Shown piece after piece: positions 26,581 to 37,847 of a DNA stretch of 64,000 nucleotides; within the stretch, counting starts at the first letter, position 1, and each line of letters opens with the position of its first letter. Position numbers and translations under genes: made by a program. The notes under the pieces are model-generated. The model saw nothing but the letters and a program-made list of their open reading frames with translations. It did no database searches and was not told the origin of the DNA. Source of the DNA: Chrysomallon squamiferum (Eukaryota; Mollusca; Gastropoda; Neomphalida; Peltospiridae); assembly GCA_012295275.1 (NCBI GenBank), contig CM022671.1, positions 35,575,683 through 35,639,682 of the forward strand. Direction: 5' to 3'.

Positions 26581-29500
26581 CTCAGTGAATGAAGTACTTT
26601 CTCTGTTTCTAGTGTAAACAACTTGTTTATGAGTTATTAAGAGATTATAGTTTCATCAATAAAACACTCACTTGCCCCCTGTAGCTATCAGAAGAGAATC
26701 ATACTTTAGTGAGCTTCCATCTTTGAAAGTAACAGATTTGTTTTTAGTATCCACAGACACCACCTGAAACCAAACAGAAAACATTTTAATTTGATAAATA
26801 TTAAAATACACAGCTACAGTACACACGTAATTTAGTGTGCAGAGTAAACACAGATGTAAAATTATACAAGAAATTAATCAAACAATGTTAATATAAAAAT
26901 ATGATGGTTTCAAAATTACTCCCAAAGCACCTTCCTGTTGTACACACTTATGTATAAACACAGAAATAACATGCATTATTACACACATACACACAAACTT
27001 TTCATTAATGAAATTATCTTTTATATCTGAACTCACCTCTTTTTCTGTCATAATTTCAATATCACCAGATTTGTAAAATTCTGCATTTTTCAAAGCAATG
27101 TCTTCAGGTTTAGTTGTCATGGCCTATAGAAATGATAATTTATAAACAAATTTATAATTCCTATTTCATGTAATCAGTTACTAAACAAATATTTAATAAC
27201 ACCCAAATATTTTTTATTTTAAAAGTAACAATTAGGCTTATATTTTCAAGATATCATTAAGATAGTAGATTTACAATGCTTGATGATATATATTAAGAAA
27301 TATATATATGTATGTTAATTAAATACCTCTTTTGGTGTTTTCTATCTGTTTCTTTGTTTATTTTTGTTAAAGTTTTTCATATTTTAAATTTTTTTCATAT
27401 TTTAAATATTGATTTGTTGTCAGACTAATCTGAACAACCCACACATTTACCTTGCTCAGTTTTGTTCTGTCATATGGCAGCCATTTTTCCTGTGTTACCA
27501 CAACAACCTTTCCAGTAAATCCTTCCTGTCTAAGTGTTTGTGCACATGTAACAGCAGCAGCTCCTGTGACAAATAATAATAAATATAATAACAGTAATAA
27601 ATATGACAATAATTAATTACAATAATAATAATAATCTCATAAAATAAAATAAATATAAATATAAAAAATAAATAAATAATGAAATAAAAATAAAAATAAA
27701 ATAAAAAATAAATAAAAAATAATTAAATAACTAATAAAACTGCTTTAAATTATACTCAAAAAATAAGTAAACAAACTGTCCAAACAGTTATTAAAAGAAC
27801 ATTTTCTGAACATTTTACTGACAAAGTAAAACTTTAATCAGAATGGTATATGAAATATTCAAACTATCTGAGATGATTTTAAAACTAAAGATGAATTAAC
27901 TTGGCTATTATAATCTTTTATTATATTATTCTAAAATAAATTACAATTTAACTTTAATTAACTAAAATAATAATTTTAAAAATGATATATATATTCAACA
28001 GTAAGAAAAACAAAGATGGTAGAATGTTTTTTACCTCCTCCAATGAGAACAAATGTTTGTTTGTTGTTTGGTGAAGATTTTACCATTGGTTTCTCCAGTT
28101 TGTTTCCTGTAATGTTTGGATTGTCAGTGACAACTACCTTTCCATTCTTGATGCAAACCTGAAAAATATAAATTCAAAAATCAGAATAATGTTATCTGGA
28201 GACTTTCAGACATGTCTGTTACTGTAAATACATAGAAAAAATAAAATAAATAAAATAAATAAAATAAATAAATAAAAGATGATGATGATGATGATGATAG
28301 TGACAGTAATAGTAATAATATAGAACTGGAAAATGAAGAAAGAAACTTTTGGGTATATAAGCAAAATGTTTGGATACTTTATTTAGATGATACTTTAAGT
28401 AGTATAATGTATTAAAAATAACTTACCATGATTTTCAAACATAACCTGCAGACTCAAACAATAATTTAACAGCCCTAAAAGGAATTTCCAGCTCATCATA
28501 ACAGTTTTCACTTTTTATATTTTGGATTAGATGTTTTTAAAAAAATGCAATCAAAATTGAACTTTGACCCACCTCAAACTTGGGGATGCTGTCCAGACCA
28601 GGGTAATCCTCAATGTCTCCTGTTTTCACATTAAAACAAGCTCCATGCCACGGGCACCGCACACGCCCGGAACACAACACACCTGATTAAAAAAAATGTC
28701 ATATAAACTTTGGTTTTAATGACACGATTCTTTAAAATTAATTTGTTCTTCTCTTTCTCTCAGTTAACCTTCTTTCACTCTTGTTTACTCTTTCTGTCCA
28801 TCTCTTAAACTGAACTTTTTTCACCTCCGTACTGTTTTTCCCATTCTCACTTATTTTTTCTTTCTCTCAGAAATAGTTCTTTTAGCTGCAGTTTATTTTT
28901 TTTAAAATAAAATTATGTAATTTTCAGTGATTATAAATATATTTAAAAAAAAAAATTTAAAAATATATTTCTTGATATTTTTATTTTTAAATATGTTTAT
29001 TTAAATTTGAAGAGTAATTTATTTAATTTCCAAATTTTTATTTATTTATTTATTTTATGGAAAAAATAAAAGGAAAAAAAAAGTTTACCATTAGCTAGCG
29101 AAGCTCCATAGTGAGAACATTTTGGACCAACTGCATAATATTTTCCTTCTTCACGAACCAGCAGAACTTTTCTGTTTCCTACTTCTACCTCTTTCATCCT
29201 GTTGATAAAATAAAACAAAATAAAAATAAAATATATATATATATATATACAGATAGTATTACCAAATCAGTAAATAAAAAATCATACTTAAGGTTAATGA
29301 TAATGAAAACAATTTCTAAATTTTAACAAAATAAAAAAAAAAAAAAAAATAATAAAATAAAATAAAATAATATAAAATAAAAACTGGAGAAAAAACCCCA
29401 TTCCAAAATGATTTAATGAAAGAACTGGTAAAACAAATGAAAAAAGTAAATATTTAAAAAAAAAAATAATAATAATAATAAATAAATAATGTATTTTAAA

Positions 29501-29952
29501 AAAAAAATTAAAAATTCTTGTTTAAACTAGTGTAATAATTTAATATAGACTGATTCTCACTCTCCATCTTTGAGATCATTTTCTGAACACACTGTGTACT
29601 CGTTGGCTGACATGTTTTCTGTTGTTTGTGTTTCACTTTCTGGTGACTCTTCCCTCGGATACAGACTCACAATTTTAACTGATCGAGCTGAAACAAACAA
29701 CAAAAAACAACTTTTGTTTACATCTGCATGTATGTACCTATGTGTTTATATCTCTGACAAAATGTTTTGTGGGAACTCATTTGCAGTGACTGTGAGAAAA
29801 CAAAAACTTGTTTGAGGCTGTCAGTGTGTATCTTTGTGTTTGTATAAGCATGTTGTGTGTACAAACAGAGAAAAGGAATGATGAAGTATAAGACTGACAT
29901 TGTTAAATATCAGTATATTCATAAATTTTGTTTGTTAAGTACTACAGACAAA

Positions 29953-29997
<45 letters not shown>

Positions 29998-32798
29998 TAA
30001 ATAATAGAAGCTTCACACTGATAAACCTTTTTTCTTTAATACTGAAATTTTACTTTTACTGTACACCACATCTAGCACACTTTCAGAGAAATAAGTATGA
30101 TTATTGGTCAGCTGTATTTGTTTAGCAGGTGAATACAAATAAGTACACTGATATAAACCTGTGATGATAATGCACGCTTCAAGGAAATTAAGATAATGGT
30201 GTACTGTTATTGATAACTGTGTTCTTTACAAAGCTAAAAGTAGTTATAATTAGTTTGTTTCAGTGTTAAATTTATGTATTTTTGTTTTGTCAGTAGAGTT
30301 GTTAGCAAAGCTAAATAAAACATATATTTATCTGTTACCTGTCTTAAGAACCCAGAGAAAATTAAGAGCTAATATACCATTCTGATGGATGTGACAATAG
30401 TGAATTTAACAAATGTGAATAAAGGTAAGTATATAGGCGCTTATCACTTGTGACAATAATACATTTAACATGTGTGAACAAGGCTAAATATACTGGTTTA
30501 TTGCCTACTGCAATATATTTGGTCAGGTAAGTATGCTTATCAAATAATATATTTAACACATTTAAAAGAAAAAAGTTTACAAGTCTATTATTACCAGTGT
30601 GAATAAAATATTTAGCACTTTTGATAAAAAGAATTAAGTTTATTATTATTTGTATTACGTATGACATGAGTATATTTAACATCTGTGAATAAATGTAATT
30701 TTACAGATTTTTATTTGTGATAGTTGTAAAAAAAATTAAATTGCTGAAGGCAAATATATTGTAGTTTATTACATGTCACAAAAGTATATTTATGAGAGCT
30801 GAATAAAGGTAAGTATACTGCTTATTACCTGTGACACCTGAGTAAAATACGCTGGTTTGTCACCTTCGACTTAAGTATTTAGCACGTCTGAGAAAACTGT
30901 GTGTATTAGCGTGTTTGCCTTCAGGTATATGGTAATAAATATAACGTAATAAATTACATAACATGACATCAATATCTACTTAGTGTTTCCTTGAAATCAA
31001 TCAATATTTAATCAAACTGAATGTATTAGTTCATTTCTAGCTCTCTGTGTCTGCGTGCGTGCGTGCGTGCGTGCGTGCTTGTGAGGATGAACATTTTTTT
31101 TAGTAACAATAAAATTTAAACTGTGTGCATTGTTGCTTTTATTGTTAGTGTTAAATATTCTTGTAATTATTTATTTGTTTATCTATTAACTGTTGTTATA
31201 ACAACTGTACAGACAACAGTCATCAGTCAGGTGGAACATGAACTTCAATACGTAACGGAATTAAAAACTGGTCGTTCTGCTTTGATTACCTCCATTAATG
31301 GATGTACCCTTGTTTTATTATCTTTATGACCACGCCATATCTTTCAGGGAACAAGAACTATAATCAAATAATCGTCAGATATGTAGTTCCATCTACATTA
31401 AATTCAGTTACCGTCTTTTCTCGTATTTCGGAGCTCCTAATCATGTTTACATTCGTATCGCCACATACTGTAGCATATACTAAAACCTATAATGCCTGGG
31501 CATGTTCATGTATACGGCCGTAACTACATTGAAGCAAACGAGGTAAATGTCTCATACCCAAATTGACGTCTTTTTAAAATATATATAGAAACGATATTCA
31601 CTGAATTAGTTTGTTTATGTCTACTGTTACCGTTTGAAGTCTACCGGCATGGCGTGCAATGAATGACGTAACTGACTTCAAAGACATCAATTTTTGCCTG
31701 ATTTGAAAAATAGTAATCCTTCTATTACAAAATTTGCAAAATATACCTTGAAGTAATCAATAATTGCGCACCGTGTTTTGTAAAGCTAGTAAACATGCGC
31801 AAATCATATACGTCATATTTTCAATAAACTGAGAAGGAACTTGTATGCATCTCGTTGTTTAAAAGTGTGACTAAAATCATAAACAGGTTAGTAAACGGTG
31901 AAATATATATATAAATTATTTCTGTTGTTATAAAATTCATAAAACAGTTTTCATTAATATCAAATAATAGTAATGACTTCTAAAGCGGAAATTACCGAAC
32001 GCGTACATAACTAATCGATATAATTATCATTATGTTGCACATCACACGGTACTGATCCAAAATGTGTTTGCAAATCAGATTTGTAGTGAAGATTAATCAC
32101 AAATTGTAGACTGGTCAAAGCACAGAGAAAAACTTTGCTAACAAGAGACAGACCTAAACTCCAAGAGTATATCATAGTAATACTAAATAAGTAAAATAAC
32201 AATAACACCAATAATAATATAAAGAATATAACAAGGGTAGAAACTGCAATATTAACAATATTATTTTAGAACCATTTTCAAATTTCCGGTTCTTTAATCG
32301 GTTAAATACGGTAATCTGATAACCTAATCATGATTCATCAAAAATCTTCAGACGTCAAAATGCAAACAAGAAGAAGTTCAGCACCAAATAAATAATATCA
32401 GAGTAACTGACAAATAACTCACACTGAAACTGCGTTCAAACAAGTCCGAATAACCGTGGCCTAAGACAAATAATTTTCGACAAACTTTTTATAGCTCATA
32501 CATTCGATGTTTACAAATTACAGTGGCCGCCTTGTTATGAGCTCCGATGGTCACGTGACCTTGGAAAACTAGCAGTCCCGTTTAAACACGATTTACAAAC
32601 ACAAGCCTTAGCAGTCGTGACACAAGTTGAATTTCCTTATTTTCTTAAACTTATTACAGTTAAAATAATGTATATAACAGAAATAATTACAACTGATAAT
32701 GAAAATAATAGGCCTAGTGCAGAAATATAAGTGCTTCCTAAATTTATGAACTAAACTGATGGTACAAATAAAAATATAAAATTAAAATAAAGTGAATT

Positions 32799-32836
<38 letters not shown>

Positions 32837-32966
32837 GAAAAACAAAATTAATTTTTTATAGCAGTTAACATACAAGTAAGTCGTGAATTAAGAAATAACT
32901 CGCTTATCGACGTAAACATCCAAACGGGACTTTTCATTAATTAAAAAAAAATAATAATAATAATAA

Positions 32967-33002
<36 letters not shown>

Positions 33003-33479
33003 TCAGTGTTGAATTTGTGTACAGTTAATTAATTAACTGTTGAAGTCTGAAATGTATACGAAAAAAAAAGAAACCACAAAGAAGCTGTCATAGCAGGTGC
33101 AATTAATGTGACGTTCACAAATGTCGCCGAATCACCAGAAAAGATGTAACTGGACAACAGATAGATATGCAAATAAAAATATAATGTTAAATACAAGAAC
33201 ATGCAGCATTTTATAACAAATAAAACGAATTACTTAACAAATTATTTTACCTTTAATAATCTTTTAAAGCGAACAGCCTAAAATCAATAATTACTTCGTA
33301 TATATAAATTATTTACTTCTGAAAATTAAAATCCAAAAGTACTAAATATTAATCTCAGTCGTAACCATGATGATGACAGCAACAACAACAGTAACGAAGA
33401 GGACGTCGAAATTGATGATTAAATCAGAAATAAATGTACCTGATTTCGAAGGACTGAATTTAGACTGCCGTTTTCCCAT
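19170..33479 (-). CDS. AIFM3: AIFM3, Rieske/FAD apoptosis-inducing-factor-like oxidoreductase
   Basis: Minus-strand exons: 33440-33479, 29561-29687, 29089-29198, 28573-28682, 28035-28158, 27451-27563, 27037-27123, 26672-26763, 26009-26139, one of 24996-25111 or 23627-23745, 21766-21901, 21331-21407, 20951-21068, 20297-20395, 19976-20051, 19396-19500, 19170-19203. The product is 564 or 565 aa (human 605). The N-terminus MGKRQSK resembles an N-myristoylation signal. A Rieske [2Fe-2S] site is formed by Cys83-x-His85 and Cys102-x2-His105 (CPWHGACF). FAD-binding IGGGAAA lies near residues 168-174, NAD(P)H-binding GSSFIG near 307-312, and FAD-binding GVFAAGD in the third-last quarter. The tail is the AIFM3-type C-terminal domain (GYGAGFDDVVIHGDL). 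Family members are membrane- or mitochondria-associated NAD(P)H oxidoreductases linked to apoptosis. The exon 15 donor (GTTTGT) is weak. A 5' UTR acceptor (TTTTTCAG|CCATAAG, exon edge 33527) implies at least one upstream non-coding exon. Confidence 0.93.
20567..20705. repeat. Two-copy direct repeat of about 70 bp with (GATA)n core
   Basis: The block from AAACAGTTTAAAAAAAATA through AGATAGATAATGATA occurs twice in a row with only a few differences, in AIFM3 intron 13. A/T-rich (AAAT)n sequence follows to about 20930. Confidence 0.9.
21193..21298. repeat. (TTA)n-(TTG)n compound microsatellite
   Basis: A TTA run is followed by about 18 TTG units in AIFM3 intron 12, immediately downstream (minus sense) of exon 12. 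Confidence 0.95.
21925..22018. repeat. (GA)n / (CT)n microsatellite beside the exon 11 acceptor
   Basis: A perfect 94-bp GA run on plus. In the minus-strand transcript it is a CU tract ending 23 bases before the AIFM3 exon 11 acceptor (TTTAAAG|ATGCAT). Confidence 0.95.
23262..23640. repeat. 45-48-bp minisatellite running into AIFM3 exon 10b
   Basis: About eight diverged copies of an approximately 46-bp unit. On the minus strand each contains AGTTTATAAGAAAGTAGTA or a variant, which is the last 13 bases of exon 10b plus its donor (AGTTTATAAGAAG|GTAGTA). The array sits directly downstream of that donor. Confidence 0.85.
23627..23745 (-). other. AIFM3: AIFM3 exon 10b, candidate mutually exclusive exon
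   Basis: 119 bp flanked by AACAG| and |GTAGTA, with the same entry and exit phases as exon 10a. It encodes 40 aa beginning GLEVAAFMTNAKANSITVIG. It shares G(M/L)EVA, (Q)LVLG and the closing K with 10a, but the end of the second strand reads VIGRSS where 10a reads VIDLIK. Both exons are full-length and free of stops. Confidence 0.9.
24996..25111 (-). other. AIFM3: AIFM3 exon 10a, candidate mutually exclusive exon
   Basis: 116 bp flanked by CTCAG| and |GTGATT. It enters with one base of a split Gly codon and leaves in phase 0, encoding 39 aa beginning GMEVASFLAGKALSVSVID. It aligns end to end with exon 10b, and either one completes the NAD(P)H-binding glycine turn begun by exon 9 (GSSFI|G). 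The second strand of the Rossmann fold ends in an acidic residue (VID), the usual NADH-type feature. Confidence 0.9.
29688..33439. other. AIFM3 intron 1
   Basis: A 3.75-kb intron in the minus-strand gene. It holds a (GT)n run (29956-29996), a (GCGT)n run (about 31053-31078), (TAA)n runs (about 32802-32832 and 32953-33002) and a promoter-like block near 32423-32560. No plus-strand gene is recognisable. Confidence 0.6.
32423..32560 (-). promoter_or_regulatory. Candidate internal AIFM3 promoter and non-coding first exon
   Basis: In minus-strand order: a perfect palindromic E-box GTCACGTGAC (32550-32559, identical to the CLEAR/USF-type site), TATAAAAA (32486-32493), then about 60 bp ending TTTCAGT|GTGAGT, a strong donor with exon edge 32423. 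A transcript starting about 25-30 bp after the TATA box could splice to AIFM3 exon 2 at 29687. There is no RNA evidence. Confidence 0.4.
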
Positions 33480-33527
33480 TTTGCCGTCACAACTCCAGCG
33501 AGCGCTCAAGTTCACGATTTCTTATGG

Positions 33528-34707
33528 CTGAAAAAGAAAGTTAAAGGAAAAACATTATTTTTTTATTTAAAAAAAAAAATAAATAAAATAAAATGAATAA
33601 ATAAATAAATAATATAATGCAAATTTTAAAAATGATGCAAAAAAGAAGAAGAAAAGTAATAAATAACAATAATCGTAATAAATATAAAAAAAACAAACCA
33701 AAGAACAATTTTATATTAATAGTATTTTCACATCATATGTTGAAATCTGATGCATGGCGATGAAAAACAGAACTTTAAAAAAAAAAAAAAAAATTCAACG
33801 GGGAAGAGAAGTATATTTACATGAGAAATGCTAATGCACATATTGTTTTCAGATAACATATAAATATTAAAATATTGGTTTAGTGAATGATTTAAAATGA
33901 ATAATCGGCTCTTTGTCATTATGTAAATAGTTCAAAACAGAATAGAAGTTATCTCTATCTGGTTCACTCATTCTTTCATTCTCTCTCGTTCATATTTATC
34001 TTTCGTCCTCTCTGTCTGAAACTCTTTCTCACTCACTCAGTCTCTTTCTCTCCCTCTCCTCAACTCATATAAATCAAACTTACATTTCTCACCTGATGCA
34101 ATCATAAAACAATCTGTGTTTTTGGACTGACCCACCACATAATGTCTTACTGCAACCTTAACTCCACATCTAAATTATCAAAACTCTAGCTTATTCTATT
34201 TGGCAAATCACAACTAAATATACAATATTGACGATGTCAACAATGTAATCCGTCACTGATTTTGTACATGTGTATAGCATGACATTTATTTACAGTCTAT
34301 TCTTTTTAACTGACATCTTACAAGGCAATGATTATTAAAACGTTGTAGGCATTTTGTTGTGAACGAAAAACATTTTTTTTTTTTTTTTTCACCCACGTTT
34401 CCACACTTTCGATATATTGTAACTGATATATGCTCACTGATTTAAGATTGAAATGCTTGAAGTTACTGTTAAACGCAGGATGGATGATTATTTAATAACT
34501 ACTTATTTAATGATGAGAGTTAAACCAGGCATATCGTGTTGGTATGGTGATGATGATACCTTAGTGACAAAAACACGCTGTCGGCGTTCATGGAATGCTG
34601 CTTATAATTCATAAAAAAAGAAAAAAAAGAAAATACATAAGGCTCCGGAGAAGACCATAAGTGAAGATTTCTGTACAATAGATAGTGATAGTGTATTTCA
34701 GGTCACG

Positions 34708-34749
<42 letters not shown>

Positions 34750-35137
34750 GCATACATTTATATATATTTATATACAGTTTTTACATAATTAATAAAACTA
34801 ACTACAGTGAGCTAATACACTGTTAACTATCATATGACTTTTTTTTATTATATATCTGCACTAGCAGCAAAACAAGTAGTGTCAAAATATTCACAACAAC
34901 TCTGCTGACTGGACTCAGACCCTAACTACATTATTATCCCATTATGTCCTGCTTTGATTTTGAAACAATCAGCGCGGAATCAACGACATTTGATGGCTGA
35001 TAGTGAGCTCCCCTTAGATCAGTTTACTACCGCCACATTTAAATAGCGAGTCTGATATTTTCTGTATGACAATAAACTGTTATTAATGTTAGAGTCACCA
35101 TCATCATCACCATCATCATCATCACCGTCATTATAAC

Positions 35138-35189
<52 letters not shown>

Positions 35190-35488
35190 GTCTTACCTGT
35201 TCTTGGAATGAAAGCTTGTGTTACGTAGTCACAAACATGTTTTGACAATTAGAACATCATCGGTTTGCGTGGAGAGTATGTCTACATGATTTATGAGTCA
35301 ATCAACTGAAGCTTCTACAGCGTCGCGCCAAAAGTTTTGTTACTCGTCAGACTAAAGATCCATAGCAAAAACGTGAGGACACAAAAATCAAATTAAAAAA
35401 AACTTTTCGTTTTTATTGACATAATGTTAAACTTTTATTTTACATCATAATCACTGCAATTAATACATAATTTTAATAATAATAATAA

Positions 35489-35539
<51 letters not shown>

Positions 35540-36755
35540 CAGTAGTAGTAAAATATTAGTAACATCAATAATTTCTATTTTATCACGATTTCCTTCTTTT
35601 TCTTCTCTCTCGTTTTTTTTGCTGTATGTTTTTTTCATCTGTCTCTATCTGAATTTGTGTCTGAATGACTATTTATATACATAAATGTACGTAAGTAATC
35701 ACATAATATTATATGCATGTTTTTTGTATGTAATATAGTTATGTGTCGTATAAGTTTGTGTGTGAGGTCAACTGTATTGTACGTGCGCGCGCGCGTGCGT
35801 ATGTGTGTGTGTATACATACATACATATATGTGTGTGTGTGCGCATATATATATATTTATTTATTTATTTATGACAATATTTTGGAACCAGACTGTATTG
35901 CTGATCTCATTTGATGCAGTGGTATCACCGGTTAAGCTGCATTTTCACTATACGATTCATTTTATCAGTTTAGCACACAGCTTTCTAAATTTCAGTTAGT
36001 AATTAACGATTCATCAACACAGTTAATATTACAGTATTAGCGTTTCATGATCACTACACAAAAGAGGAAATCCGCTGTCAGTTCATAAGCTGTTCTTTTC
36101 AGTTAATGGCAAGGGTTCTTTTATGTGCCCGATCTCTTATATCGGAAAGTTCACATCCCGGTTTTTAATGAAGCTAGCTGCTGTACTTGATTTCTCTCCT
36201 CGTATCATTATTATACACAAAACTCAAATAATGTTTAATGAAGAAGAAGAAAGAAAGAAAGAAAAAGGGTTTCTGACCTTAAACGTATCATTTATTTGTA
36301 ATATTAATACTGTGTATAAGTAGTATGTTACAAGCTGTTATTGTAAGTTGTATGGTAAGAACGTGGCTTAATGTTGTAGTCACGTTATTTGCCTGGGGGC
36401 GTCTGCATACCATTTGTTAGTTAGACGCAATGAACAAAAATATAAATAATAAAATAAAATAAAAAATAGACACGAACTATGTTGCATTATTAATGAAATA
36501 AGTTAAACGTGTCAGATATACATTTTTCTATTTGTATGTGTGTGTTTGTTTGTCTGTCGCTATCTCTTCTCTTTCACGTGATTTATTTATTCATTTTAAA
36601 GTATACTTGTCGTGATATGGCAAAATATAACAGTTTAAATACTTTATTTATTTATTTATTTATTTATTATTGCCATTAAAGACGGTTGAATATATTCTGC
36701 AATTTGAATGTGCATAAACACATGCTGTTTAATGCGTCTACATTTGCAATGCAGC
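33528..36755. other. Spacer between AIFM3 and the C45-like gene
   Basis: AT-rich, with (AC)n at about 34721-34768, (TTA)n at about 35130-35188 and (TAA/TAG)n at about 35477-35549. Apart from the promoter-like block at 35197-35350, no exon is supported. The last part, about 36640-36755, is the 3' UTR of the C45-like gene, with AATAAA on the minus strand at 36643-36648. Confidence 0.5.
35197..35248 (-). other. Candidate upstream first exon for AIFM3
   Basis: The minus strand has an ATG followed by 17 codons (MSKHVCDYVTQAFIPRT) and one extra base, ending AACAG|GTAAGA. This end phase equals that of AIFM3 exon 1, so direct splicing to exon 2 would keep the frame. Upstream are TGAGTCA (35294-35300, AP-1 type) and GCGCCAAA (35325-35332, E2F type). 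It could instead be only 5' UTR, or chance. Confidence 0.25.
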
Positions 36756-37847
36756 TCACTGTTGTGAGCACAGCGTCAACGGCAGACACAGCAGAGGAGA
36801 GGACGTCTTAGGATTTCCCACGTACACTTGAAGTTCTTTTTTCAACACGTCTATAATAGCAGTACAGAATGTCGCAGCCTTTCTGTAAATTGGGTATTCT
36901 TTTATTTCTGTATCTCCTAGAATATTCCTGACATCAGCTAGACACTTGGGCGGCGGAAGTGACATGATTCTCTGTGAGCGGAAGTCAGAACTGTATTTCG
37001 GCAGAAGTTCGTCTGCTTCGCGGTGTCTGAATTTATTCACGTGAAAATAGCTCGACTCCTCGATTCTGATCACGTGACAGCTCGCTTCCACGCCACTGGG
37101 ACAAACTTCAATGACTGAAGGGTGCTCAGTATCCGACAAGGACCACACCAACACCGCCATACCGACTGCACATCCGAAATCTTTATTCGTCAAAAGTGTA
37201 ACAACGTCATCAAGACTTCTTGCTGACATCATCGCTCGCAACACGACCTGACTTGGTGTCTTCGTTACCGTTTGTCTAACTCTGACGTTATCCATGGCGG
37301 TTACGAGGCCGTGGTGATTAAAAGATATCGTGTTTCCGGGTAGTTTTCCCGGATAACACAATCCTGTGAAGTATTCCTTTTCCTCCCCTCCGTCGTTTAG
37401 GACGTGAACATCTACCATGTAACCGTACTGACAAACCGTAGAGTTAGCGTCCTCGTTGTGACCTATGATCTTCACGTCAGGTCTGTTTACAACGACTGTC
37501 GTGCAGCCCATACCGTCGTCACGAAGAGTTCTAGCATGACCGTTGACAACGTCTCTCTCCATGTTAAGTAAAAACACGCGCTCAAAGGGTAACCCGGCAC
37601 CCAGAGCCGTTCCTTTAATCTCGTCAACATACTGTGGGAAATTCTTCAGTGTTTCAGCGAGTGTCTGATCAAAAACAGCACGACCTTCTGGAGAATCGTA
37701 AAACGGGACGAGCACTCGTTGAACGTCTTCGCATTCGTTGACGTACAGCTTTATCTGTTTGGTGTACGTGTCACCCGCACTGTACCCTACGTCGTAATGA
37801 CTTCCTCTGGCGTATAACATTGGTAGTGATGTGCCTGATTTGGCCAT
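36756..37847 (-). CDS. Peptidase C45-type Ntn hydrolase (acyltransferase / tan-like)
   Basis: One intronless frame of 363 aa. The family hallmarks are visible: an N-terminal YARGSHYDVGYSAGDTYTKQ (the family pattern is G-x-x-Y-x-x-G-x-x-x-G), the self-cleavage and nucleophile site DDGMG|CTT with Cys115 as the expected N-terminal nucleophile, and GHNEDAN at residues 129-135. Fungal isopenicillin N acyltransferase cleaves at a Gly-Cys in the same setting, and insect Tan hydrolyses beta-alanyl-dopamine and carcinine. The proprotein should self-process into alpha (about 1-114) and beta (115-363) chains. The true substrate cannot be told from sequence. I see no signal peptide and no clear peroxisomal tail. 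A pyrimidine tract and TAG directly before the ATG (exon edge 37856) suggest a 5' UTR intron. The gene looks richer in G, C and CpG than its surroundings. Confidence 0.87.
   Translation of the reverse strand: MAKSGTSLPMLYARGSHYDVGYSAGDTYTKQIKLYVNECEDVQRVLVPFYDSPEGRAVFDQTLAETLKNFPQYVDEIKGTALGAGLPFERVFLLNMERDVVNGHARTLRDDGMGCTTVVVNRPDVKIIGHNEDANSTVCQYGYMVDVHVLNDGGEEKEYFTGLCYPGKLPGNTISFNHHGLVTAMDNVRVRQTVTKTPSQVVLRAMMSARSLDDVVTLLTNKDFGCAVGMAVLVWSLSDTEHPSVIEVCPSGVEASCHVIRIEESSYFHVNKFRHREADELLPKYSSDFRSQRIMSLPPPKCLADVRNILGDTEIKEYPIYRKAATFCTAIIDVLKKELQVYVGNPKTSSPLLCLPLTLCSQQ

Noticed and set aside
30362-30682. 106-aa minus-strand frame in AIFM3 intron 1
   Set aside because: AT-rich chance frame with no family resemblance and no splice context.
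31123-31523. Two open frames (68 and 73 aa) on plus inside AIFM3 intron 1
   Set aside because: No family similarity, signal peptide support or consistent splice sites.
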